Assembly: GCF_004135285.1 (NCBI RefSeq)
Contig: NZ_CP035494.1
Span: forward strand, 3,410,001 to 3,474,000
DNA length: 64,000 nt
Direction: 5' to 3'
DNA from: Microbacterium protaetiae
GTDB taxonomy: Bacteria; Actinomycetota; Actinomycetes; Actinomycetales; Microbacteriaceae
Below, in pieces: positions 15,941 through 24,529 of this stretch. Position numbers and translations under genes: made by a program. Below the pieces are notes generated by a model. That model was not told the DNA's origin. It worked only from the letters and a program-made list of their open reading frames with translations, and made no database searches. Each line of letters starts with the position of its first letter. Positions within the stretch are counted from its first letter, which is position 1.

Positions 15941-18919
15941 TCAGCCGTAGAAGAGCTGCTCGAAAACGCGCCGCGCGCGGCGTGAGGCCCGCATCCACGC
16001 TTCTTCCACGGCTGTGGCCGAATGCGGCGGATACTCCAGCAGCCGCCCGATCCCATCAAGGGCTCGGCGATCGGCCGGTAAGACATCACTTGTCTGGCCC
16101 GACAGCAGCGTATGCGCAGAGCGCAGCCTGCTGGCCAGTCGCCACGCCGCGATCAGCCGCTCCGCCGAGGGTGGCGGAACCAGCCCGGCGTCGGTGGCAG
16201 CGGCAAGGCCCCCCAGCGTCGAGGTGGTCCGCAGCGCCGGCACATCGTGCGCGTGCTGCAGCTGCACCAGCTGCACGAGCCACTCCACGTCGCTGAGCCC
16301 GCCAGGGCCGAGTTTCAGGTGCCGCTCAGGAGCCGCCCCCTGCGGCAGTCGTTCGGATTCGACCCGCGCCTTGATCCGCCTGATCTCGCGCAGCCCCGCA
16401 ACGTCCACCTGCGCCGGATAGCGCACGCCGTCGGCCAGAGCCATGAAGTCGTCGAGCAGGGCGGGACTTCCGGCGACGGCGCGTGCGCGCAGCAGCGCTT
16501 GGGCCTCCCACGACAACGACCAGCGCCGGTAGTACTCGCGGTACGCGTCCAACGACCGCACCAAGGGCCCGTTGCGCCCCTCCGGGCGCAGATCGGCATC
16601 GAGGTCGAGCGGTGTCTTGTGATCCTCAGAGTGCTGACGCAATCCGGCGACGATCGCCCGGGCGAGAGTCTGCGCCCGTTCCTGATCGAGTCCACCTGCC
16701 CGATGCACGAACAAGACATCCGCGTCGGATCCGAAGCCGAGTTCCGCGCCCCCGTAGCGCCCCATCCCGATAATGGCGAACTCGAGCGAGCGCTCTGCCT
16801 CGGGCACGACATCCCGGTACACCACGAGCAGCAGTGTGCGCAGCGTCACATCGGTGATCGTCGTCAGCGCTGCCGCCAGCTCCTCCACGGTGATCACGCC
16901 CAAGACCGCCGCCATCGCGGTGCGCAGCAGTTCGCGGCGGCGCAGCCCGCGCACCGCACGCGCTGCCGCCGCGGCATCCGCATGACGGGTGTGGATGGCG
17001 GTGGCCTCCTGGGCGAGCGCCGAGGGCGTACGCGGCTTCAGCGCGGCATCCCCATCCAGCCAGGCCACCGACTCGGGGATCCACTCCATGAGTTCGCCGA
17101 TGTAGCGCGAGCCCGACAGCACGCGGGTCAAGCTCTCGGCCGCTCCCGACGAGTCCCGCAGCATCCGCAGGAACCAGGGCGTGTCGCCCAGCCGTTCACT
17201 GATCCGCCGGAAGGCGAGCAGCCCATAATCGGGGTCGACACCGTCGGCGAACCAGCGCAGCATGATCGGCATGAGGTGGCGCTGAATCTGCGCCTTGCGA
17301 CTTATCCCGGTCGTGAGGGCTCCGATGTGGCGCAGGGCGCCGGCCGGGTCGGTGAAGCCGATCGCGGCAAGACGATCGTGCGCCTGCGCCGCCGAGAGGG
17401 TGCGCTCCTCTTCGGGAAGCGCGGCCACCGCCGACAGCAGCGGGCGGTAGAAGAGCCGCACATGGATGTCGCGCACCTCGCGCTTGACCCGCTCCCAGAG
17501 CCTCCAGACACCGTCGCCGGTCTCGGCGAGTCCGCTCGCGCGGGAGAGCACCCGCAGCTCCTCCGGGCGTTCGGGCATCAGGTGCGTGCGGCGCAGCCCG
17601 CGCAGCTGCACGCGATGCTCGAGCACCCGCAGCATCCGGTAATCGCGGTCGAAAGCCGCGGCATCCTCCCGGCCGATATAGCCCTCGGCGACAAGGGCCC
17701 GCAGGGCGTCGAGAGTGCCCCGCTGCCGAATGCCCTCGTCGGTGAGCCCGTGCACGAGCTGCAGCAGCTGCACGGTGAACTCGATGTCACGGATGCCGCC
17801 GGGACCGAGCTTTATCTGCAGGGCGATCTCATCGGCGGGGATGTTGTCGGTGACCCGCTCGCGCATGTGCTGCACGCTGTCGACGAAATTCTCGCGGGCG
17901 GCGCTGGACCACACCCGTTCCTGCACCGCCTGCACGTAGCGGTTGCCGAGATCGGCATCTCCGGCGACGTGGCGAGCCTTCAGCAGCGCCTGGAACTCCC
18001 AGCTGTGCGCCCATCGGTCGTAGTACGACAGGTGCGACTCGAGCGTGCGCACCAGGGCGCCCTGTTTGCCCTCGGGGCGCAGGTTGGCATCCACCTCCCA
18101 GAGTGGGGGCTCCACTTCCATCCCCGCGATGCCGTTCATCGTCTGCACGGCCAGCCGGGTGGCGACATCCACGGCACGCGACTCACCGATGCTGTCGTCG
18201 GCCGGTCCGCCGACGAAGATCACGTCGACGTCGCTGACGTAGTTCAGTTCGCGGGCGCCGCACTTGCCCATGCCGATGACCGCGAACGAGGTCGCCGCCA
18301 CGTCGGCGCGCGGAAACATCGAGAGGGTGTCGGTCAGCCGGGTGCGTGCCACGCACAGCGACGCCTCCAGCGCGGCACCGGCCGCGTCGGCCAGGGCGGC
18401 CGCGACATCCTTCACCGCATCCACAGGGTCGTCGGCACCGAGATCGTGCACGGCGATGGCCGCCAGCATCCGGCGATACCGCACCCGCAGCGCCACCCAG
18501 GCCGCCTCTGACCCGTCGGCGGCGAAGCCATCGCGCGCCGCCACCGATTCGAGCAGCGCGGTGCGCATGTCGTCGGCGGTGGGCAGGGGGGTGCCCGAGG
18601 GCGCAAGCTCGGCGAGCTCTTCGGGATGCCGCAGATAGAAATCGACGAACCCACGTGAGGCTCCCAGCAATGCCCATGCCCCGCGCGCGCGGTCGGCGTT
18701 GCCGAGCACCTGCCGCACGGCGCTATCGTCGCGCCGAGCTATCTGCAGCACTCCCTCGAGCGCGCCGTCGGGGTCGGCGGCCGCCGAGGCGCCCGCCGCC
18801 AGGACGTCACGATCGAGCCGGGTCGCCTGCGAGAGCTCGTCGAGCCGCGCGTCAGCTTCGGCCAGCGCGGTGAACCCGAGTCGGGCGAGGGCGGTCAGAC
18901 CCGAGGCGCGATCGGCCAT
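15941..18919 (-). CDS. glnE: Bifunctional glutamine synthetase adenylyltransferase/deadenylylase
   Basis: GlnE (992 residues) attaches AMP to, or removes it from, the loop tyrosine of glutamine synthetase. It has two nucleotidyltransferase halves. The N-terminal half carries GMGKCGARELNYVSDVDVIFVGG-like features (here MGKCGARELNYVSDVDVIF), and the C-terminal half carries MGRYGGAELGFGSDADVLF. Each has the G...SDxD metal-binding pattern, and each is followed by a helical regulatory domain with the KLGPGGIRDIEF or KLGPGGLSDVEW motif. Full length is as expected. It starts 7 bp after the glnA2 stop, so the two are co-transcribed. Its likely substrate is GlnA1 (Tyr402). Confidence 0.95.
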   Translation of the reverse strand: MADRASGLTALARLGFTALAEADARLDELSQATRLDRDVLAAGASAAADPDGALEGVLQIARRDDSAVRQVLGNADRARGAWALLGASRGFVDFYLRHPEELAELAPSGTPLPTADDMRTALLESVAARDGFAADGSEAAWVALRVRYRRMLAAIAVHDLGADDPVDAVKDVAAALADAAGAALEASLCVARTRLTDTLSMFPRADVAATSFAVIGMGKCGARELNYVSDVDVIFVGGPADDSIGESRAVDVATRLAVQTMNGIAGMEVEPPLWEVDANLRPEGKQGALVRTLESHLSYYDRWAHSWEFQALLKARHVAGDADLGNRYVQAVQERVWSSAARENFVDSVQHMRERVTDNIPADEIALQIKLGPGGIRDIEFTVQLLQLVHGLTDEGIRQRGTLDALRALVAEGYIGREDAAAFDRDYRMLRVLEHRVQLRGLRRTHLMPERPEELRVLSRASGLAETGDGVWRLWERVKREVRDIHVRLFYRPLLSAVAALPEEERTLSAAQAHDRLAAIGFTDPAGALRHIGALTTGISRKAQIQRHLMPIMLRWFADGVDPDYGLLAFRRISERLGDTPWFLRMLRDSSGAAESLTRVLSGSRYIGELMEWIPESVAWLDGDAALKPRTPSALAQEATAIHTRHADAAAAARAVRGLRRRELLRTAMAAVLGVITVEELAAALTTITDVTLRTLLLVVYRDVVPEAERSLEFAIIGMGRYGGAELGFGSDADVLFVHRAGGLDQERAQTLARAIVAGLRQHSEDHKTPLDLDADLRPEGRNGPLVRSLDAYREYYRRWSLSWEAQALLRARAVAGSPALLDDFMALADGVRYPAQVDVAGLREIRRIKARVESERLPQGAAPERHLKLGPGGLSDVEWLVQLVQLQHAHDVPALRTTSTLGGLAAATDAGLVPPPSAERLIAAWRLASRLRSAHTLLSGQTSDVLPADRRALDGIGRLLEYPPHSATAVEEAWMRASRRARRVFEQLFYG

Positions 18920-18926
18920 GGCCGAA

Positions 18927-20264
18927 TCAGAGCATCTCCAGATTGCGCCGCAGTTCGAACGGCGTCACCTGTGAGCGATACTCCTCCCACTCGCGCCGCT
19001 TGTTCAGCAGCACGTAGTTGAACACCTGCTCCCCCAGCGTCTCGGCGACCAGCTCTGACTCTTCGAGGTACTCCAGAGCGTGCTCGAGACTCGACGGAAG
19101 CGGAGCGAAGCCCAGTGCCCGGCGCTCACCCGGTGTGAGCGACCACACGTTGTCTTCGGCCTCGGCGGGCAGCTCGTACTCCTCTTCGATGCCCTTCAGA
19201 CCTGCCGCCAGCATGAGGGCGAAGGCCAGGTACGGGTTGGCAGCCGAGTCCAGGGCACGATACTCGACGCGCGAGGACTGCCCTTTGTTCGGCTTGTACA
19301 TCGGTACGCGCACCAGCGCGGAGCGGTTGTTGTGCCCCCAGCAGATGAAGCTGGGCGCTTCGTCGCCACCCCACAGCCGCTTGTACGAGTTGACGAACTG
19401 GTTCGTCACAGCGGAGATCTCGTTGGCATGGCGCAGCAGGCCGGCGATGAACTGTCTTCCCACACGCGAGAGCTGGTACTGCGCGCCCTCTTCGTAGAAG
19501 GCGTTCACATCGCCCTCGAAAAGCGACATGTGCGTGTGCATGCCGCTGCCGGGCTGCTCGCTGAGAGGCTTGGGCATGAACGTCGCGTACACGCCCTGCT
19601 CGATGGCCACTTCTTTGACCACGGTACGGAACGTCTGGATGTTGTCGGCCGTGGTCAGAGCGTCGGCGTAGCGAAGGTCGATCTCGTTCTGACCCGGCCC
19701 GCCCTCGTGGTGGCTGTACTCCACCGAGATGCCCAGGTCTTCCAGCATCCGTACCGAGCGGCGCCGGAAATCATGCGCGGTCCCCCCAGGGACGTTGTCG
19801 AAGTAGCCTGCCGAGTCGACGGGTTCGGGACCTTCTGGCCCGTACCGGCTCGATTTGAGCAGGTAGAACTCGATCTCGGGATGCGTGTAGAACGTGAAGC
19901 CCGCATCACTGGCTTTGGCGAGAGTGCGCTTGAGGACGTTTCGCGGATCGGCGACGGCGGGCTGACCGTCAGGCGTCGTGATGTCGCAGAACATTCGCGC
20001 GGTGGGATCGATCTCACCGCGCCACGGCAGAATCTGGAACGTGGTGGGGTCGGGGTTTGCCAAGAGGTCCGACTCGTAGGAGCGGGTCAGTCCTTCGATC
20101 GCCGAGCCGTCGAACCCGATTCCCTCGGTGAAGGCTCCCTCCACCTCGGCCGGAGCGATCGCCACCGACTTCAGCGTGCCCACCACGTCGGTGAACCATA
20201 GCCGGACGAACTTCACTCCGCGTTCTTCGATCGTGCGCAGCACGAAGTCGCGCTGTTTGTCCAT
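18927..20264 (-). CDS. glnA2: Glutamine synthetase type I, second copy (GlnA2-like, no adenylylation tyrosine)
   Basis: A second glutamine synthetase (445 residues), about 30 residues shorter than GlnA1. It has FTDVVGTLKSVAI, FDGSAIEGLTR, GSGMHTHMSLFEG and NNRSALVRVP. In the loop where GlnA1 has its modified Tyr, this protein reads EAEDNVWSLTPGERRALG with no Tyr, so GlnE probably does not regulate it. It resembles the GSI-alpha/GlnA2 group of actinobacteria. AGGAGAG precedes its ATG, and glnE follows in the same operon. Why glnE is coupled to the form that lacks the target residue is not evident from sequence, though this gene order is common in actinobacteria. Confidence 0.9.
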   Translation of the reverse strand: MDKQRDFVLRTIEERGVKFVRLWFTDVVGTLKSVAIAPAEVEGAFTEGIGFDGSAIEGLTRSYESDLLANPDPTTFQILPWRGEIDPTARMFCDITTPDGQPAVADPRNVLKRTLAKASDAGFTFYTHPEIEFYLLKSSRYGPEGPEPVDSAGYFDNVPGGTAHDFRRRSVRMLEDLGISVEYSHHEGGPGQNEIDLRYADALTTADNIQTFRTVVKEVAIEQGVYATFMPKPLSEQPGSGMHTHMSLFEGDVNAFYEEGAQYQLSRVGRQFIAGLLRHANEISAVTNQFVNSYKRLWGGDEAPSFICWGHNNRSALVRVPMYKPNKGQSSRVEYRALDSAANPYLAFALMLAAGLKGIEEEYELPAEAEDNVWSLTPGERRALGFAPLPSSLEHALEYLEESELVAETLGEQVFNYVLLNKRREWEEYRSQVTPFELRRNLEML

Positions 20265-20296
20265 GCTCTCTCCTCAGCCGGTCGCGCCCGCGGGCG

Positions 20297-20518
20297 TCAG
20301 CCTTCGATTCCCGTGTCGGGTGCTCCCGAGCCCCAGGAGTCTTCCCGGCGCTCGTCTTCTTGCCACTGTCGCGACCGCTCGCGCATGATCTCCGGCGCCC
20401 GCTCGGCCTCTTCGGCCGTGTCGAACGGGCCCGCACGGTCGGGGGCGGGTGACTGCATTCCGCGCTCCACCTGCCGGGTCTTCAGGTTGTACCAGTACTT
20501 GTCGTCGTTGTCGGCCAT
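20297..20518 (-). CDS. Small conserved acidic/basic protein of unknown function
   Basis: A 73-residue soluble protein with N-terminal DDKYWYNLKTRQVERGMQSP, a DRAGPFDTAEEAERAPEIM middle that resembles short SPOR-like proteins of actinobacteria, and a charged helical end. ATG 20518 has a strong GGGAGG ribosome-binding site. A TAGGAT -10 on the minus strand lies about 70 bases upstream. It is probably transcribed ahead of glnA2. No function is assigned. Confidence 0.75.
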   Translation of the reverse strand: MADNDDKYWYNLKTRQVERGMQSPAPDRAGPFDTAEEAERAPEIMRERSRQWQEDERREDSWGSGAPDTGIEG

Positions 20519-20634
20519 GGCGCCTCCCACGAAGCTGTTGCGGCGTACCGCTGCGGTGTCGCCCGCATGCCGGGCCACACCCTCGATCCTACTGAGAAGG
20601 TGACACATGGCGTGGCCTCCGACGCGCCCTTGGA

Positions 20635-20640
20635 TAGGCT
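20635..20640 (+). promoter_or_regulatory. -10 box of leaderless ppgK
   Basis: TAGGCT is followed by 7 bases and the ppgK ATG at 20648. This decides the start over the longer upstream open frame beginning at 20567. Confidence 0.5.
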
Positions 20641-20647
20641 GGTGCAC

Positions 20648-21412
20648 ATGGCATCTGGAACCACACGCGCCGTCGGCGTGGACATCGGCGGCACCGGTAT
20701 CAAGGGCGGCATCGTCGACCTCGAGACGGGCACACTGCTCAGCGACCGGATCAAGGTCTCAACGCCCTCGGGTGCACGCCCCGATGATGTGCTGGCGGCC
20801 GTCAAAGAGGTGCTGGCCACCCTTGAGGTGAGCGACGACGACGACATGCCGCTGGGTGTGGCGTTTCCCGCGATTGTCAAAAACGGCAAGACCCTCTCGG
20901 CGGCCAACGTCTCGCACGACTGGATCGGTTTCGAGGCAGAGAACTTCTTCGAAGAGGGCCTGGGCCGCGACATCCACTTCGCCAATGACGCCGATGTCGC
21001 CGGCGTGGCCGAAGTGCGGTACGGCGCCGCCAAGGGCAAAGACGGCATCGTGCTTCTGACCACCCTGGGCACGGGCATCGGCACGGCGCTCATCCACAAC
21101 GGAACGCTGGTTCCCAACACCGAGCTGGGGCACCTGCAGCGGGCCGAGCACAAGACCGACTTCGAGGCGTGGACCGCCTATTCCGCGATGGAACGGGACG
21201 AGCTCACCTGGAAGAAGTGGGCCAAGCGCCTGCAGAAGTACTACGACCACCTGGAGTTCCTCTTCAGCCCCGACCTGTTCGTCGTCGGCGGTGGTGTCTC
21301 CAAGCACGCTGACGAGTTCCTGCCGCTGCTCGACCTGCGCACGCCCATCGTTCCGGCTGTGCACCGCAACAACGCCGGGATCATCGGCGCTGCGGCCCTG
21401 GCCGCCGACTGA
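20648..21412 (+). CDS. ppgK: Polyphosphate glucokinase (ROK family)
   Basis: A 254-residue ROK-family sugar kinase that phosphorylates glucose with polyphosphate (and usually ATP). The N-terminus has the phosphate-binding VGVDIGGTGIKGGIVD. The sugar-binding catalytic region has HFANDADVAGVAEVRYG, followed by the second phosphate loop TTLGTGIGTALIHNG. The C-terminal third has LFVVGGGVSK and the ending NNAGIIGAAALA. Length and motifs match actinobacterial PpgK. It is leaderless (TAGGCT-N7-ATG) and divergent from the small gene at 20297-20518. Confidence 0.92.
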   Translation: MASGTTRAVGVDIGGTGIKGGIVDLETGTLLSDRIKVSTPSGARPDDVLAAVKEVLATLEVSDDDDMPLGVAFPAIVKNGKTLSAANVSHDWIGFEAENFFEEGLGRDIHFANDADVAGVAEVRYGAAKGKDGIVLLTTLGTGIGTALIHNGTLVPNTELGHLQRAEHKTDFEAWTAYSAMERDELTWKKWAKRLQKYYDHLEFLFSPDLFVVGGGVSKHADEFLPLLDLRTPIVPAVHRNNAGIIGAAALAAD

Positions 21413-21450
21413 GGTCGCGTCCGCGGCATCCGCACCCCGCCGCCGGCCTC

Positions 21451-21504
21451 TCGCGGCCCCGGCGCTCGCGGCCCCGGCGCTCGCGGCCCCGGCGCTCGCG
21501 GCCC
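21451..21504. repeat. 15-bp GC-only tandem repeat
   Basis: The unit TCGCGGCCCCGGCGC occurs three times exactly (21451-21495), followed by a partial fourth copy up to the palindromic element. It starts 38 bp after the ppgK stop. It could be a slippage-generated minisatellite. Confidence 0.85.
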
Positions 21505-21586
21505 GGAAATTCCATATCGAATTTCCAAGACCACATCAATCTGTCGCCGGTTTGATGTGGTCGAGGAAATTCCATATGGAATTTCC
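21505..21586. repeat. Nested palindrome: two 22-bp AT-rich palindromes flanking an 11-bp-stem hairpin
   Basis: The right palindrome (21565-21586) has perfect arms GGAAATTCCAT and ATGGAATTTCC. The left copy (21505-21526) is the same with one changed base. Between them, GACCACATCAA (21529-21539) and TTGATGTGGTC (21552-21562) form a stem. The three centres are exactly 30 bp apart, so the whole 82 bp is also one large dyad. Its AT content contrasts with the GC-only DNA on both sides. It lies between the 3' ends of ppgK (+) and rnpB (-), so a bidirectional transcription end is one option and a mobile palindromic repeat another. Confidence 0.85.
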
Positions 21587-21600
21587 GGGGTGGGGGCGGG

Positions 21601-21970
21601 CGAATGGGCCGGCCTGTACGCCGGGTTCTGTCCGGGGGCCGAAGCCCCGTGGATGGTCATCTCTCTCGGCGACACGTTGCCGTGCCGCTCCAGCGGTCTA
21701 CCCGGGGACTCGGCGGGCCGCGTCATCATCCCCTGTCTGACCTTGCTCCGGGCGAGGTTTGCCGTGCGAGTCGCGTCGCCGCGACCCCGGTGGTCTCTTA
21801 CACCGCCCTTTCACCCTTACCGGCTTGCGCCGGCGGTCTGCTCTCTGTGGCACTGTCTCGCGGATCACTCCGGGTGGCTGTTGACCACCGCCCTGCCCTG
21901 TGGAGCCCGGACGTTCCTCGGCGCGACACGGCAAGCCGTGCGCGACGCGACCATCCAGCCGACCCATTCG
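21601..21970 (-). ncRNA. rnpB: RNase P RNA (type A)
   Basis: Catalytic RNA that trims the 5' leader of tRNA precursors. On the minus strand the P4 5' half reads GAGGAACGTCCGGGCTCC (complement of 21902-21919). It is followed by the AGAGCAGACCGCC region, GGTAAGGGTGAAAGGG, and near the 3' end ACAGAACCCGGCGTACAGG (complement of 21613-21631). The ends are set by a 13-bp P1 helix: CGAATGGGTCGGC at the 5' end pairs with GCCGGCCCATTCG at the 3' end. A TAGGCT -10 lies 7 bases before the inferred start. Confidence 0.95.
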
Positions 21971-21977
21971 CATATCG

Positions 21978-21983
21978 AGCCTA
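21978..21983 (-). promoter_or_regulatory. -10 box of rnpB
   Basis: TAGGCT on the minus strand is followed by 7 bases and then the first base of the P1 helix. The same -10 form occurs before several protein and tRNA genes in this window. The -35 is weak. Confidence 0.55.
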
Positions 21984-22036
21984 TCCGCTCCCGCAACACT
22001 CTGCTCACGGTCCTCGTCCGCCAGCCGATTGTGCGC

Positions 22037-22042
22037 TAGAAT
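22037..22042 (+). promoter_or_regulatory. -10 box upstream of the LPXTG protein gene
   Basis: TAGAAT would give a leader of about 70 nt that carries a GGGGAGG ribosome-binding site before ATG 22119. No clear -35 was seen. Confidence 0.4.
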
Positions 22043-22118
22043 CCAGGTACATCCGTCTGGGGCGGGTGTGTGATCGGCCAGGGGTGGCCGACAAGATGCC
22101 TTACTGGGGAGGGCAGCG

Positions 22119-22775
22119 ATGTTTCGCAAGTCCATGGCGGCCGTGGCAGTGGCCGCACTTTTGATTCTCGGCGGGGCGTCGACCGCCTTCGCCGACGACA
22201 CCGGCGGCGGTTCGAACTACACACCACGAACGCCCACCGTTCCAACACTGGCCGGTTCGACCGCCAGCGGCGTGTGCATCGGGGATGCCCCGTGGATCTC
22301 GTTCTCGGTCACCATGACCGATCCCGACAACGTCGCCACTGGCCACGAAGTGCGCCTGGTTCTCACCGACGGGACGCACACCCTGACGATCGATCTGGGC
22401 GCGCTGGTCAACGACAAGCTGACGGGCAAGATCCTGTGGCCGGGCGCCGATGTCGACTCGAGCGGTCACGGCATCGCCTGGCCCGGCTGGACCGGCACGG
22501 GTGACCACCTGGTACCGACCACCGGCAACTACGCGTGGACGCGCGGAACGCACGTCACCGCGACGCTCGAGGTGAACCCGTCGCTGCAGGTGCCGCTGTC
22601 GTACCCGGCCGCGACGAGTGCCTGCGCCGCACCCGCGTCGGTCCCGGCCGACTCCGCCGGCATCCTTCCGGTCACCGGGCTGAACGTGCCGGTCATCCCG
22701 ATCGCGATCGGCGGAGGCATCGTGCTGTTGGCCGGCGCCGGCCTTGTGCTGGCTCGCCGTCGCCAGCACAGCTGA
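22119..22775 (+). CDS. LPXTG cell-wall-anchored surface protein
   Basis: A 218-residue exported protein. An N-terminal signal peptide (MFRKSMAAVAVAALLILGG, ending ASTAFA) is followed by a Gly/Ser/Thr-rich start and a beta-rich domain of about 140 residues. The sorting signal is LPVTG (183-187), then the hydrophobic segment VIPIAIGGGIVLLAGAGLVL and a basic RRRQHS tail, the classical sortase arrangement. The extracellular domain is not a family I recognise. The next gene starts 3 bp downstream, so they form an operon. The sortase is not in this window. Confidence 0.82.
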   Translation: MFRKSMAAVAVAALLILGGASTAFADDTGGGSNYTPRTPTVPTLAGSTASGVCIGDAPWISFSVTMTDPDNVATGHEVRLVLTDGTHTLTIDLGALVNDKLTGKILWPGADVDSSGHGIAWPGWTGTGDHLVPTTGNYAWTRGTHVTATLEVNPSLQVPLSYPAATSACAAPASVPADSAGILPVTGLNVPVIPIAIGGGIVLLAGAGLVLARRRQHS

Positions 22776-22778
22776 CCG

Positions 22779-24526
22779 ATGACCGACACCGCGGCGCGAC
22801 GCCGCGTGCCGTGGCATGCGCTCGGACTGGTCCTGGCGCTGTGCGTCCTGGCCGGTGCGGCGGCCTGGGTGGGGGTGCGCGCCGTGCTGATCAAGTCCCA
22901 GGTAGACGCCATCGATGCGCTCACCGCTCAGCTCAGCACGGCGGTGGCCGACCGCGATCTCAACGCTCTGGGCGAGGTCAACGCACAGCTGGCATCGCAT
23001 ACCGAGCAGGCAGTGGCCCTGTCGTCCGATCCGCTGTGGACCACCGCCGAGCACCTGCCGTTCGTCGGCGTGAATCTTGGCGCCGTGCGCGTCGCGGTCG
23101 GTGCGGTCGACGCCGTCAGCACCCAGGTCGTTGCCCCCATCCTGCGCACCGCCACCGGCCTCGCCGACGCCGACAGCGCCGCACTGGGCGCCGCCGTGGC
23201 CGCGGGCGGGCCGCTCGACCGGTCGGCCGCTGCGCTGCACCATGCCGCCCAGCAGCTGGCAGCCATCCCGCGCGGCGAACTGCTGTATCCGGTCGCCTCC
23301 GGCGTGAACCGGCTCAGCGATGTCATCACCACCGCCGATGCGACACTGCAGCCCCTCGCGTCGTCGGCGCAGGTGCTCCCGGCGCTTCTGGGCACAGACT
23401 CGCCCCAGACACTGCTGGTCATGATTCAGAACCCCGCCGAGCTGCGCTCGGGGGCGGGATCACCGGCACGTTCGTGCAGGTGCGCGCTGACGGTGGAAAG
23501 CTCCACCTGCAGAAGATGGCAGATTCCACAGCATTCTCTTACCGCACCTCGCCGATCATGCCGATTCCTGAGGGACTGACGTCGCTGTACGGCGACGTCG
23601 TCGGTCGTTTCGTGCAGGATGCCTCGATCCCAGCCGATTTCACGACGACCGCGTCGCTGGCCTCCGCTTGGTGGACCGAGCACGGCGGTGCCGCGCCGAA
23701 CGCCGTGATCTCCATCGATCCGATCGTGCTGCAATCCCTCTTGCGCGTGGCCGGTCCCGTCACGCTTGCCGACGGCAGCGAGCTGACGGCAGACAACCTT
23801 GTCCAGCGTCTGCTGGTCGACCCTTACATGACAATGACATCCGAGCAGCAGAGCGCGTTCTTCGCTCAGGCGACGACGGCCGTCTTCACGCGGCTGTTCG
23901 ATCACGGACTCTCGCCGGTGCAGTGGGCCGAGGCTCTTGCCCAGCCGATCCACGACGGGCGGATTTCGGTGTGGAGCTCAGATCCGACCACGCAGAAGGC
24001 CGTCGAAGTAGGACCTGTCGGCGGCCCGCTCGTGCGGCAGAAGCTGGCCGGCGCGGGCACCTACGCCGTCTACTTCAACGACAACACCGGCGGCAAGATG
24101 GCCGGGTACATGCAGACTTCCATCACCACCGCGCAGGGCATCTGCCGCAGCGACGGCAAGCACACCGTCGAGGTTGCCGTGTCACTCACCAGCACTGCCC
24201 CCAAGGATGCCGGCTCGTTTCCGTCGAGCATGACCGGCGGCGGAATCTGGGGGGTGGCCACCGGCGACATCGGAATGAACGTGTCGGTGGCGGCGCCGCC
24301 TGGCGCGTTCTTCGAGGGAGTGCGCATCGACGGACAGCTCGCGTCGTCGGCGAACGTGGATGCCGAGGGACACCCCACGAGCATCGCTCACGTGAATCCG
24401 CAGCCCGGCGAGACGAACGTGTTGGCGTTCCGTTTCGTCGTCGACAGCGGCGAGGCCGTGCACATCGTGCACACGCCGATGCTCAGCGACCCCGCCATCG
24501 CCACGGGCGCGCTGTCCTGCGACTGA
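22779..24526 (+). pseudogene. DUF4012 family membrane protein, interrupted by a -1 frameshift
   Basis: The first frame (22779-23579) encodes a basic N-terminus, one membrane segment (HALGLVLALCVLAGAAAWVG) and the start of a DUF4012 domain up to LVMIQNPAELRSG. The domain then continues in another frame as GGITGTFVQVRADGGKLHL through to the stop at 24526. The shift maps to a run of five G at 23450-23454: a sixth G, or a -1 slip there, restores ELRSGGGITGTF and a product of about 582 residues. It could be a sequencing error, a true inactivating deletion or programmed slippage. DUF4012 proteins are usually extracytoplasmic and often near polysaccharide genes. It follows the LPXTG gene by 3 bp. 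Confidence 0.8.
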
Positions 24527-24529
24527 CCT

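Noticed and set aside
21557..22164. Protein genes in the rnpB region
   Set aside because: The stretch has conserved RNase P RNA core sequences and a 13-bp closing helix; the frames are incidental.
22535..23440. A separate plus-strand gene starting inside the LPXTG gene
   Set aside because: Only the part after the G-run at 23450 matches DUF4012; the earlier part is out of frame with two well-supported genes.
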